A stretch of DNA of 64,000 nt from positions 9,372,501 through 9,436,500 of the forward strand of contig JALGPY010000008.1 in the NCBI GenBank assembly GCA_023055425.1, written 5' to 3'. Below the pieces are notes generated by a model that was given only the letters and a program-made list of their open reading frames with translations, searched no databases and was not told the DNA's origin. The DNA comes from Linanthus parryae (Eukaryota; Streptophyta; Magnoliopsida; Ericales; Polemoniaceae). Positions 10,753-21,481 of this stretch are shown in pieces (the stretch's first letter is position 1; the number at the start of each line of letters is the position of its first letter). Position numbers and translations under genes: made by a program.

Positions 10753-12036
10753 ACTACCCCCACACTACATTTTGCTCGTCCCGAGCAAATCCCAACTTTC
10801 ACATCATGTCCAAGCCACAAACTCAACTAGCTTTCAACCCACTATATTGCATACATAACCAAATATTAGCCGACTTGACGCAAACAAGACTCAATTCACA
10901 ACTCGATTCATGCAACAATATGATGCAATGCAAATTAGACTCGATCCTAAACACATATATTTACACACACACACAAAACTAAACTTTTTTTTTTCTTTTT
11001 GGCGAGATCGGACAATCTCAAGTCCTTAAATCGGTTCTCATGGAGTGATGATCAATTTAGATACAAGGCGTGAATTGAAACTAAACTTGACAACAAGAAT
11101 TTCCCTTAGATCGTATAGAGAACCTAACCTTACTAAATACAAGAGTATCCTACCTCTTCGCGTGTGTCGATAAATAAGAGGCTACGCTAGGCTAAGCCAC
11201 ATCCAAGGTACGAGCTCCTAATCCGCTAACGGTTTTAGAATGTTGAGGCTTAGGGACTTAAGGATAATCATGATGAAACACGTCCTAAAGCGTCACATTC
11301 TCACATTATAACCCACATCTCACACACCCTCACCACGATGATAGAAACCGCAACCCGAAACTCACCGTCTCCGGCCCTCGATTCCCTCAAACCCCCGGTA
11401 CAATTACGATCCCGTGGCCACCGTCTTGAGTCGTGCACAAAATTCAAACCGTCGTTACCGAAATAGTTGCTTCTTCCACTCGATTTTTGTTAAGCTCAAT
11501 CTCTTTCCTTTATTCCATCTCTCCTTTTTTTCTCTTTTTTTTTTTCATTCCTTTTTTTTTTCTCTTTCTTTTTTATATATAAAATTCCACAATCAACACA
11601 ATCCTTCCAAATGTACGAGTGGTCTTCCAAGAGTAGTCAAACGAGTATGTTAGGGGAAGAAAACAAACAATCCAATGAATGAGCATCACATATAAAATTC
11701 CTCCTCCCCTAACTCTATGAAGTACATGGTGCCACTAAACAAAGCCGCAAACAAATCAAATCACATGTGTGGGGATGGAGTCGTCGCAAGCTCGATCTCG
11801 ATGTCCGTGGTCAAAAGTCGACACCCCCACACTCGAATGTAGTCACGTCCCCTCTCAAATAATCAAAACAATGTAAGTCTCGTGCCTAATCCAACCAAAC
11901 CTCCTACACCACGATGAATGAGATCCAGTACCTAGCACGATCCACCAATTAAATCACCCAACCCAATTTGTGCGTATTAGATGTCACGCACTCACGGCTC
12001 TCCACAACTGTGTCCATGATGTAATGACATGGAACT
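10753..12036 (-). repeat. Short internal region a (deleted form)
   Basis: This 1284-bp segment corresponds to 5604-6875 of the full unit. It then joins directly to LTR 3. The join reads TGGAACTTGACACG. The left parent is TGGAACACCG (6871-6880) and the right parent is AAAAACTTGAC (9191-9200), so they share AAC. Primer site and ORF are lost. Copies b (13422-14707) and c (16093-17376) have the same join. Confidence 0.85.
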
Positions 12037-13421
12037 TGACACGATCCAACCGTTTGGAAAAGTCAGGATATCTCTACGGGTCACTAGGTATTTCACACGA
12101 TATTGGATTTATGTTTTGTTAACACGATTAACATTTATCTAGCTAAACGAGCACAATTACGTTGAAGATGTCTCAACCAACTCCTATGTTTAAACTATTG
12201 AAAACTGATTTCTCTAGCCTAATTGAGTTTAAACACGCATTACGAGAATTTGTCTACTCTTTGTTCTAGCTAACTAGCAAGATTTCTCAACCCTAGATAC
12301 GGCTAGTGCGTATTTCAATTTTCCGGGCAATGAATATTGATGTCTCTAACATTCATAACCTAGCTCTATCCTATCAATACGTCTATTGATAGCAAAGAAG
12401 AATTAAACACATAAAATACACATAGCTAGATAAAAAGTTCATCAATTAAGCATAATAGCATGAAATCAAATCCATAAATCACAAATATCGTGATCAAACC
12501 CTAGCTCCCTACGAGATACCCTGATAAAAGTGTTTAGCTACTCAAAAACATGATTCACGTACAAAGTTTCGTGATCAAATAACAAAAATAGAGAAGAAAC
12601 GGAGTTTTAGAGGTCAAACGAATGATTCCAAGCTTCCTTGATCGTCTCCTAAGCTCCAAGCTCTCTTCAACGTGATAGAGTACGTGATTATCCCCAAAAA
12701 CATGCCCTAACAAAGTCTAATACGTTCTCCCAATGTTTAGAATAAGTTAGGAGTAATTACAAAGCAACCCCAAAAAGTTACAAACAAAATCTGCCCGAAC
12801 TAGGTCGTGTGACCTAGTTAAGTAGGTCGTGCGACCTACTGTGCTGCCCAGAACAGGTCGTGTGACCTGTGTAGTAGGTCGCATGACCTACTGAAACAAG
12901 CTGGAATCGCTAACTAGGTCGTGTGACCTAGTAACTAGGTCATACGACCTAGTTGCTTCATCAAATCTTTCCATCTTCTTCCCACTTGTTCCTCTTGCTT
13001 CCGAATCACTTCCCGAGCATCGTTTCTTCATTCAATCCTCCATTTTGAGCTATCCTCATGCCTCAACACTCGTATCATCTTCTCTTGAGCCTCTCTAGCA
13101 CTTGATCCATCAACTCTCGCTTTCCTTCCCAAATCTTGAGCTCGCATCACTTCCGAAGTTCGTTTCCTCTATCCACTTGCTCCTCGCGTGCTCCGGTCCT
13201 GAAAATCACAACACGAACACCCCGCGAAGATCAAATATGACAAAATAAGATAAATAGCACGTAAAACAATGCAAGAAACGCCCGGACTTCACATTTTAGC
13301 GTACGAACTCATTTTCTCAAATAAACACATGATCTACTCGAAAAGACGCAACATTCTCCATTATAAGCACACAAAACGTAGCAAAATAAGCAATAAAATA
13401 ACTCTGAAAACGGAGTTATCA
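12037..13421 (-). repeat. LTR 3 of the array (short chimeric form)
   Basis: This LTR is 1385 bp. From about 12254 to the end it matches LTR 1 (4436-5603) over 1168 bp with almost no change. The first 217 bp are clearly diverged from the matching 388 bp of LTR 1 and lack about 170 bp of it. The sharp change in identity shows a recombinant LTR. Confidence 0.88.
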
Positions 13422-14707
13422 ACTACCCCCACACTACATTTTGCTCGTCCCGAGCAAATCCCAACTTTCACATCATGTCCAAGCCACAAACTCAACTAGC
13501 TTTCAACCCACTATATTGCATACATAACCAAATATTAGCCGACTTGACGCAAACAAGACTCAATTCACAACTCGATTCATGCAACAATATGATGCAATGC
13601 AAATTAGACTCGATCCTAAACACATATATTTACACACACACACAAAACTAAACTTTTTTTTTTCTTTTTGGCGAGATCGGACAATCTCAAGTCCTTAAAT
13701 CGGTTCTCATGGAGTGATGATCAATTTAGATACAAGGCGTGAATTGAAACTAAACTTGACAACAAGAATTTCCCTTAGATCGTATAGAGAACCTAACCTT
13801 ACTAAATACAAGAGTATCCTACCTCTTCGCGTGTGTCGATAAATAAGAGGCTACGCTAGGCTAAGCCACATCCAAGGTACGAGCTCCTAATGCGCTAACG
13901 GTTTTAGAATGTTGAGGCTTAGGGACTTAAGGATAATCATGATGAAACACGTCCTAAAGCGTCACATTCTCACATTATAACCCACATCTCACACACCCTC
14001 ACCACGATGATAGAAACCGCAACCCGAAACTCACCGTCTCCGGCCCTCGATTCCCTCAAACCCCCGGTACAATTACGATCCCGTGGCCACCGTCTTGAGT
14101 CGTGCACAAAATTCAAACCGTCGTTACCGAAATAGTTGCTTCTTCCACTCGATTTTTGTTAAGCTCAATCTCTTTCCTTTATTCCATCTCTCCTTTTTTT
14201 CTCTTTTTTTTTTTTTCATTCCTTTTTTTTTTCTCTTTCTTTTTTATATATAAAATTCCACAATCAACACAATCCTTCCAAATGTACGAGTGGTCTTCCA
14301 AGAGTAGTCAAACGAGTATGTTAGGGGAAGAAAACAAACAATCCAATGAATGAGTATCACATATAAAATTCCTCCTCCCCTAACTCTATGAAGTACATGG
14401 TGCCACTAAACAAAGCCGCAAACAAATCAAATCACATGTGTGGGGATGGAGTCGTCGCAAGCTCGATCTCGATGTCCGTGGTCAAAAGTCGACACCCCCA
14501 CACTCGAATGTAGTCACGTCCCCTCTCAAATAATCAAAACAATGTAAGTCTCGTGCCTAATCCAACCAAACCTCCTACACCACGATGAATGAGATCCAGT
14601 ACCTAGCACGATCCACCAATTAAATCACCCAACCCAATTTGTGCGTATTAGATGTCACGCACTCACGGCTCTCCACAACTGTGTCCATGATGTAATGACA
14701 TGGAACT
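13422..14707 (-). repeat. Short internal region b
   Basis: Same content and deletion join as 10753-12036. The noticeable differences are homopolymer lengths near 14200-14230. Confidence 0.85.
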
Positions 14708-16092
14708 TGACACGATCCAACCGTTTGGAAAAGTCAGGATATCTCTACGGGTCACTAGGTATTTCACACGATATTGGATTTATGTTTTGTTAACACGATT
14801 AACATTTATCTAGCTAAACGAGCACAATTACGTTGAAGATGTCTCAACCAACTCCTATGTTTAAACTATTGAAAACTGATTTCTCTAGCCTAATTGAGTT
14901 TAAACACGCATTACGAGAATTTGTCTACTCTTTGTTCTAGCTAACTAGCAAGATTTCTCAACCCTAGATACGGCTAGTGCGTATTTCAATTTTCCGGGCA
15001 ATGAATATTGATGTCTCTAACATTCATAACCTAGCTCTATCCTATCAATACGTCTATTGATAGCAAAGAAGAATTAAACACATAAAATACACATAGCTAG
15101 ATAAAAAGTTCATCAATTAAGCATAATAGCATGAAATCAAATCCATAAATCACAAATATCGTGATCAAACCCTAGCTCCCTACGAGATACCCTGATAAAA
15201 GTGTTTAGCTACTCAAAAACATGATTCACGTACAAAGTTTCGTGATCAAATAACAAAAATAGAGAAGAAACGGAGTTTTAGAGGTCAAACGAATGATTCC
15301 AAGCTTCCTTGATCGTCTCCTAAGCTCCAAGCTCTCTTCAACGTGATAGAGTACGTGATTATCCCCAAAAACATGCCCTAACAAAGTCTAATACGTTCTC
15401 CCAATGTTTAGAATAAGTTAGGAGTAATTACAAAGCAACCCCAAAAAGTTACAAACAAAATCTGCCCGAACTAGGTCGTGTGACCTAGTTAAGTAGGTCG
15501 TGCGACCTACTGTGCTGCCCAGAACAGGTCGTGTGACCTGTGTAGTAGGTCGCATGACCTACTGAAACAAGCTGGAATCGCTAACTAGGTCGTGTGACCT
15601 AGTAACTAGGTCATACGACCTAGTTGCTTCATCAAATCTTTCCATCTTCTTCCCACTTGTTCCTCTTGCTTCCGAATCACTTCCCGAGCATCGTTTCTTC
15701 ATTCAATCCTCCATTTTGAGCTATCCTCATGCCTCAACACTCGTATCATCTTCTCTTGAGCCTCTCTAGCACTTGATCCATCAACTCTCGCTTTCCTTCC
15801 CAAATCTTGAGCTCGCATCACTTCCGAAGTTCGTTTCCTCTATCCACTTGCTCCTCGCGTGCTCCGGTCCTGAAAATCACAACACGAACACCCCGCGAAG
15901 ATCAAATATGACAAAATAAGATAAATAGCACGTAAAACAATGCAAGAAACGCCCGGACTTCACATTTTAGCGTACGAACTCATTTTCTCAAATAAACACA
16001 TGATCTACTCGAAAAGACGCAACATTCTCCATTATAAGCACACAAAACGTAGCAAAATAAGCAATAAAATAACTCTGAAAACGGAGTTATCA
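14708..16092 (-). repeat. LTR 4 of the array (short chimeric form)
   Basis: It is 1385 bp, matches LTR 3 throughout by eye, and includes the same chimeric junction. Confidence 0.88.
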
Positions 16093-17376
16093 ACTACCCC
16101 CACACTACATTTTGCTCGTCCCGAGCAAATCCCAACTTTCACATCATGTCCAAGCCACAAACTCAACTAGCTTTCAACCCACTATATTGCATACATAACC
16201 AAATATTAGCCGACTTGACGCAAACAAGACTCAATTCACAACTCGATTCATGCAACAATATGATGCAATGCAAATTAGACTCGATCCTAAACACATATAT
16301 TTACACACACACACAAAACTAAACTTTTTTTTTTCTTTTTGGCGAGATCGGACAATCTCAAGTCCTTAAATCGGTTCTCATGGAGTGATGATCAATTTAG
16401 ATACAAGGCGTGAATTGAAACTAAACTTGACAACAAGAATTTCCCTTAGATCGTATAGAGAACCTAACCTTACTAAATACAAGAGTATCCTACCTCTTCG
16501 CGTGTGTCGATAAATAAGAGGCTACGCTAGGCTAAGCCACATCCAAGGTACGAGCTCCTAATCCGCTAACGGTTTTAGAATGTTGAGGCTTAGGGACTTA
16601 AGGATAATCATGATGAAACACGTCCTAAAGCGTCACATTCTCACATTATAACCCACATCTCACACACCCTCACCACGATGATAGAAACCGCAACCCGAAA
16701 CTCACCGTCTCCGGCCCTCGATTCCCTCAAACCCCCGGTACAATTACGATCCCGTGGCCACCGTCTTGAGTCGTGCACAAAATTCAAACCGTCGTTACCG
16801 AAATAGTTGCTTCTTCCACTCGATTTTTGTTAAGCTCAATCTCTTTCCTTTATTCCATCTCTCCTTTTTTTCTCTTTTTTTTTTCATTCCTTTTTTTTTT
16901 TCTCTTTCTTTTTTATATATAAAATTCCACAATCAACACAATCCTTCCAAATGTACGAGTGGTCTTCCAAGAGTAGTCAAACGAGTATGTTAGGGGAAGA
17001 AAACAAACAATCCAATGAATGAGTATCACATATAAAATTCCTCCTCCCCTAACTCTATGAAGTACATGGTGCCACTAAACAAAGCCGCAAACAAATCAAA
17101 TCACATGTGTGGGGATGGAGTCGTCGCAAGCTCGATCTCGATGTCCGTGGTCAAAAGTCGACACCCCCACACTCGAATGTAGTCACGTCCCCTCTCAAAT
17201 AATCAAAACAATGTAAGTCTCGTGCCTAATCCAACCAAACCTCCTACACCACGATGAATGAGATCCAGTACCTAGCACGATCCACCAATTAAATCACCCA
17301 ACCCAATTTGTGCGTATTAGATGTCACGCACTCACGGCTCTCCACAACTGTGTCCATGATGTAATGACATGGAACT
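16093..17376 (-). repeat. Short internal region c
   Basis: Same content and deletion join as copies a and b. The tandem period (LTR plus internal region) is 2671 and 2669 bp for the last two units. Confidence 0.85.
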
Positions 17377-18761
17377 TGACACGATCCAACCGTTTGGAAA
17401 AGTCAGGATATCTCTACGGGTCACTAGGTATTTCACACGATATTGGATTTATGTTTTGTTAACACGATTAACATTTATCTAGCTAAACGAGCACAATTAC
17501 GTTGAAGATGTCTCAACCAACTCCTATGTTTAAACTATTGAAAACTGATTTCTCTAGCCTAATTGAGTTTAAACACGCATTACGAGAATTTGTCTACTCT
17601 TTGTTCTAGCTAACTAGCAAGATTTCTCAACCCTAGATACGGCTAGTGCGTATTTCAATTTTCCGGGCAATGAATATTGATGTCTCTAACATTCATAACC
17701 TAGCTCTATCCTATCAATACGTCTATTGATAGCAAAGAAGAATTAAACACATAAAATACACATAGCTAGATAAAAAGTTCATCAATTAAGCATAATAGCA
17801 TGAAATCAAATCCATAAATCACAAATATCGTGATCAAACCCTAGCTCCCTACGAGATACCCTGATAAAAGTGTTTAGCTACTCAAAAACATGATTCACGT
17901 ACAAAGTTTCGTGATCAAATAACAAAAATAGAGAAGAAACGGAGTTTTAGAGGTCAAACGAATGATTCCAAGCTTCCTTGATCGTCTCCTAAGCTCCAAG
18001 CTCTCTTCAACGTGATAGAGTACGTGATTATCCCCAAAAACATGCCCTAACAAAGTCTAATACGTTCTCCCAATGTTTAGAATAAGTTAGGAGTAATTAC
18101 AAAGCAACCCCAAAAAGTTACAAACAAAATCTGCCCGAACTAGGTCGTGTGACCTAGTTAAGTAGGTCGTGCGACCTACTGTGCTGCCCAGAACAGGTCG
18201 TGTGACCTGTGTAGTAGGTCGCATGACCTACTGAAACAAGCTGGAATCGCTAACTAGGTCGTGTGACCTAGTAACTAGGTCATACGACCTAGTTGCTTCA
18301 TCAAATCTTTCCATCTTCTTCCCACTTGTTCCTCTTGCTTCCGAATCACTTCCCGAGCATCGTTTCTTCATTCAATCCTCCATTTTGAGCTATCCTCATG
18401 CCTCAACACTCGTATCATCTTCTCTTGAGCCTCTCTAGCACTTGATCCATCAACTCTCGCTTTCCTTCCCAAATCTTGAGCTCGCATCACTTCCGAAGTT
18501 CGTTTCCTCTATCCACTTGCTCCTCGCGTGCTCCGGTCCTGAAAATCACAACACGAACACCCCGCGAAGATCAAATATGACAAAATAAGATAAATAGCAC
18601 GTAAAACAATGCAAGAAACGCCCGGACTTCACATTTTAGCGTACGAACTCATTTTCTCAAATAAACACATGATCTACTCGAAAAGACGCAACATTCTCCA
18701 TTATAAGCACACAAAACGTAGCAAAATAAGCAATAAAATAACTCTGAAAACGGAGTTATCA
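17377..18761 (-). repeat. LTR 5 of the array (short chimeric form; right terminus)
   Basis: It is 1385 bp and ends GGAGTTATCA, directly followed by TACGA (18762-18766), the second half of the target duplication whose first copy is at 4043-4047. Confidence 0.9.
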
Positions 18762-20042
18762 TACGACGAAACCGACGAATGGGACACCCGGGAGCAGCCT
18801 CGGTATGGCAATCGCCACGAACGTCACCCGCACTGGTACCAGACAGACATGGTCCGAAGCTACGGATGGAGGGTTCCCGATTTTCAGGCATTGACCCACA
18901 TACTTGGATATTTAAGGTTCAAGAGTATTATACTTATTATCGGGTTACGCCAGTTGAACGGCTCTGCTTAGTTGGTGTATTGTTAGAGGGTGAAGAAACC
19001 GAATGGTTTTGTTATCGTTGTAATAATTACGGGTTTGTCAGTTGGGACGCTTTTTTGCAGGAGGTACAAGTTCGATTTGATTCCAACTATTATCATGACT
19101 ACTTTAGTCAATTAGCCAAATTGCGCCAGCAGACGAATGTCCTTTCTTATTATCTGAGTTTGAGAAGCTTCTCAACTAGATTGGACCAACTTCTGAAGAA
19201 CATCTGATCTCCTTGTTTGCTTCGGGTTTGAAGGATCCGTTGGGCCGTGAGTTGGGTCTACGCCAGCCCATTTCACTCACGGAGGCCTTTTCTCTTGCTC
19301 GTGAGCTCGAAGCCATTCGCTCTCCCGCGCCAGCACAGGACATCATTGTTGCTCACTCGGTTACGTCCAAGGTTTCCCCAGCTCAGTCTCCATCCACGGC
19401 ACCCCGTCTTACACCGACCGAATGCCAGGTCAGAATGAACAAGGGTCTTTGTTTTCGCTGCGGTGAAAAGTTCGTCAGCGGGCATAAGTGTGTGGGCCAG
19501 TTGCGACTCATGGATGCAGACACTCAGGGGACACAGCCAGCTGATAATGTACTTATTGAGGATGACGTTTCAGGTCTCTACAGTATGATTAGCTCCGATC
19601 AGCTCAGCGCTTTGCGCCTCGTAGGAACCATACACGGTAAGCCACTTTCTGTTCTCATTCACGACGACTCGACGAAGAATTTCATCCACCCAACTTTGGT
19701 CAAACAGTTCAGTTACCGGTCAAGCCGACACCATTCATGGTTAGGGTGGGCAATGGAGAGTTCCTACACTGCGACACCACATGCGGACATGTTGAGCTTG
19801 TTACGCAGGGGTCTTCGTTTTCAGCCGAATTGTACATCTTGGAGTTTCACGGTTCACAGGTTGCTGGGCATGCTTTGGCTCCAATACTTGGGCGAGGTGG
19901 TCACCGATTACTTCGAGAAGACATTGGTATTCCAGCACGACGACAAGCGTGTGGTTTTACAGGGATTGACAGCAGCAGCACTGCGTTGTCATCGTTCTTT
20001 CTTTCGCCTTGAGGACAAGGCGGTCGTCAACCAGGGGGGAGT
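18762..20042 (+). pseudogene. gag C-terminal part, zinc knuckle and decayed protease of the outer gypsy element
   Basis: Gag resumes after the nested array. The Retrotrans_gag core reads FSGIDPHTWIFKVQEYYTYY at about 18880, then VSWDAFLQEVQVRFDSNYY. A TGA at about 19205 breaks the frame, and gag continues at 19213. A zinc knuckle CFRCGEKFVSGHKC lies near 19455. The protease region reads LSVLIHDDSTKNFIHPTLV, where active family members have a D-S/T-G triad, so the catalytic motif is lost. Sequence after about 19850 (LGEVVTDYFEKTLVFQ) is the start of the protease-RT linker. It then jumps to the 3' end of the element, so RT, RNase H and integrase are deleted. Confidence 0.8.
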
Positions 20043-20435
20043 TGATACGGGTACGTATCCTGACACAAAAACAGGCCTTAGACGTGGAACAGGCGAACGA
20101 GTTGCACCCGGCTATCTCAAGGACTACGTCACGAAGTAGTCGCTTATTTATTCTATTAATTTATTTTAATTATTAAAGTAGTAGAAAGTATTTAATTGTT
20201 TAGGGGTCTTAGCATGATGAGTTAATTGTTAGAGGGAGTGTTAGGGTAATTAGTCGTTAGCCAATTAGTATTTATATGTTGCTCCGGTTCAGTTATTTTT
20301 ATCAGATGAATTGAGAAATAATTTCTTCGTTTGATCAACCCTAGTTTGTTAGGAAAAGTATCGTAGACTCAGCTACGTGATCAGTTTTTGACGATTTTCA
20401 CAAAATTGTTAACAACCTGATACATCACGGTATCA
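20043..20435 (+). repeat. 3' LTR of the outer gypsy element
   Basis: This is the 393-bp partner of 2757-3150. It ends CACGGTATCA and is followed by GGCGA, the second copy of the target duplication. Confidence 0.92.
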
Positions 20436-20672
20436 GGCGAGCTATCACTTGTTTCTAAATTAGGATTTGAGACTGCCAGCAAAATTGGGGTCTACAAGCT
20501 GGATTTCAAGGAAAGGAAATGGGTCGATATGGACTCATTGGGAGATTGGGTTGTGGTTATTTGCACGAATCAGAGTATTGCATTCTCACCAATGGGCCTT
20601 TTGAAGTACAAGGAGAATTGTGTATATTTTGAAGACTACGTTTACAACTTAAACGTTGGCTCCGTCGCATAG
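20436..20672 (+). pseudogene. F-box/DUF295 pseudogene, copy 1, right part
   Basis: The coding sequence of copy 1 continues after the gypsy insertion. It gives the C-terminal end of the DUF295 domain: SKIGVYKLDFKERKWVDMDS, then a region matching NQSIAF and NCVYFEDY, ending VYNLNVGSVA and TAG at 20670. The family normally has a short variable loop of about 15 codons between EDY and VYNL; here it is missing, as in copy 3. Confidence 0.85.
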
Positions 20673-20859
20673 ATTTTTTTTGGAATGTTTCTTATAGACA
20701 TGATAGGTATCACGCACAGACATGTTAGTAGTTACATACATTTATGCTTTTTTTATGCATTAATTTGAATTATTCTCGTGAAGGTGGTATTCTTTTTACC
20801 GTTCTGTTTGGAACACATCATTGTAATGACCTAGTACTAGTTACCCCTCTCTCACTTAT

Positions 20860-21060
20860 TATTCTACGGTCTCTGGGGTGTGGTTTTGTGCAACGGTCAG
20901 TATGTTTCGTTATTGCCTATGGACCCTTCAAAATACATGAAGAATGTGTATATTTTGAAGACAACCATCGGATGGCAACGAGCGTTCATCTCATCTACAT
21001 TTATAACTATGAGGATGGTTCATTGGCAAAACTCATCCTTGAAGTTCTTTGATCTTCTTG
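20860..21060 (+). pseudogene. Decayed repeat of the F-box 3' end (downstream of copy 1)
   Basis: This stretch repeats the last 60 or so codons of the gene: GTGGTTTTGTGCAA, then GACCCTTCAAAATACATGAAG, then a TATTTTGAAGACAACCATCG block and TATAACTATGAGGATGG. They match the normal VVLCKNQS, PS.YKRN, YFEDY and YNLEDGS segments but are out of frame. Equivalent repeats follow the other F-box copies. Confidence 0.7.
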
Positions 21061-21481
21061 AGTCTTCCGGATAGAGATTGAGTTTTGTTTTTCTCTAACA
21101 TGATTGCTGCATTATGTTTTTGGTTAAGACTACCATTTGTGTTGGTTTGCGATAATTTAAACTTTCTTGAAGGTGATAAAGAAGATTTGCTGGAGGTTGG
21201 TTAATTGTTTCCTTTTGATTGATTCATCGATCTGGTTACGCTTTGGCTTGCTTGTACATTAATAAAACAAACACAAGCACAAGCAAGTAATCTCTTTTAT
21301 ATCTGGTCTTTAAACATGCCCATAGTAATTGGTATAAGTTAATTGGTATAAGTTACTCTGATATAGTCCGCACCTGCCATAATTTGCCGAAACAAAATAG
21401 TAAAATTACTACTTTAAACATGTACAGTTTAATTGTTGATATGAATAGTAAAACAAATATGAGCTCTTAGATAGTGTTAAA
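21061..21481. other. Intergenic 3' flank of F-box copy 1
   Basis: No gene is seen. The stretch is paralogous to 39230-39605 downstream of copy 3, with near-identical text such as CAAACACAAGCACAAGCAAG. It ends at the left edge of the Helitron. Confidence 0.6.

Larger units (their letters stand above)
4048..18761 (-). mobile_element. Tandem array of a non-autonomous LTR retrotransposon (5 LTRs, 4 internal regions)
   Basis: The array starts TGACACGATC, ends GGAGTTATCA, and is flanked by one 5-bp duplication TACGA at 4043-4047 and 18762-18766. Inside are five LTRs (4048-5603, 9197-10752, 12037-13421, 14708-16092, 17377-18761) separated by four internal regions. Only the leftmost internal region (5604-9196) is long. 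It carries a tRNA-Asp primer site, a 307-aa ORF and a polypurine tract, all in minus orientation. The other three (about 1284, 1286 and 1284 bp) lack the primer site and ORF. No gag, protease, RT or integrase is seen, so this is a LARD-like element. The single TSD implies one insertion followed by tandem amplification in place. Confidence 0.9.
2757..20435 (+). mobile_element. Ty3/gypsy retrotransposon, pol-deleted, carrying a nested element
   Basis: The termini are TGATACGGGT and CACGGTATCA. The 5-bp target duplication GGCGA lies at 2752-2756 and 20436-20440. It interrupts F-box copy 1, whose sequence runs on without loss across the site. Two LTRs (2757-3150 and 20043-20435) enclose gag, a zinc knuckle and a decayed protease. 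Reverse transcriptase, RNase H and integrase are absent, so the element is non-autonomous. A G-rich polypurine stretch at 20033-20041 precedes the 3' LTR. Of its 17.7 kb, 14.7 kb (4048-18761) is a second LTR element inserted in gag. The two LTRs differ at roughly 20 of 394 positions by eye, so this insertion is older than the nested one. Confidence 0.93.
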
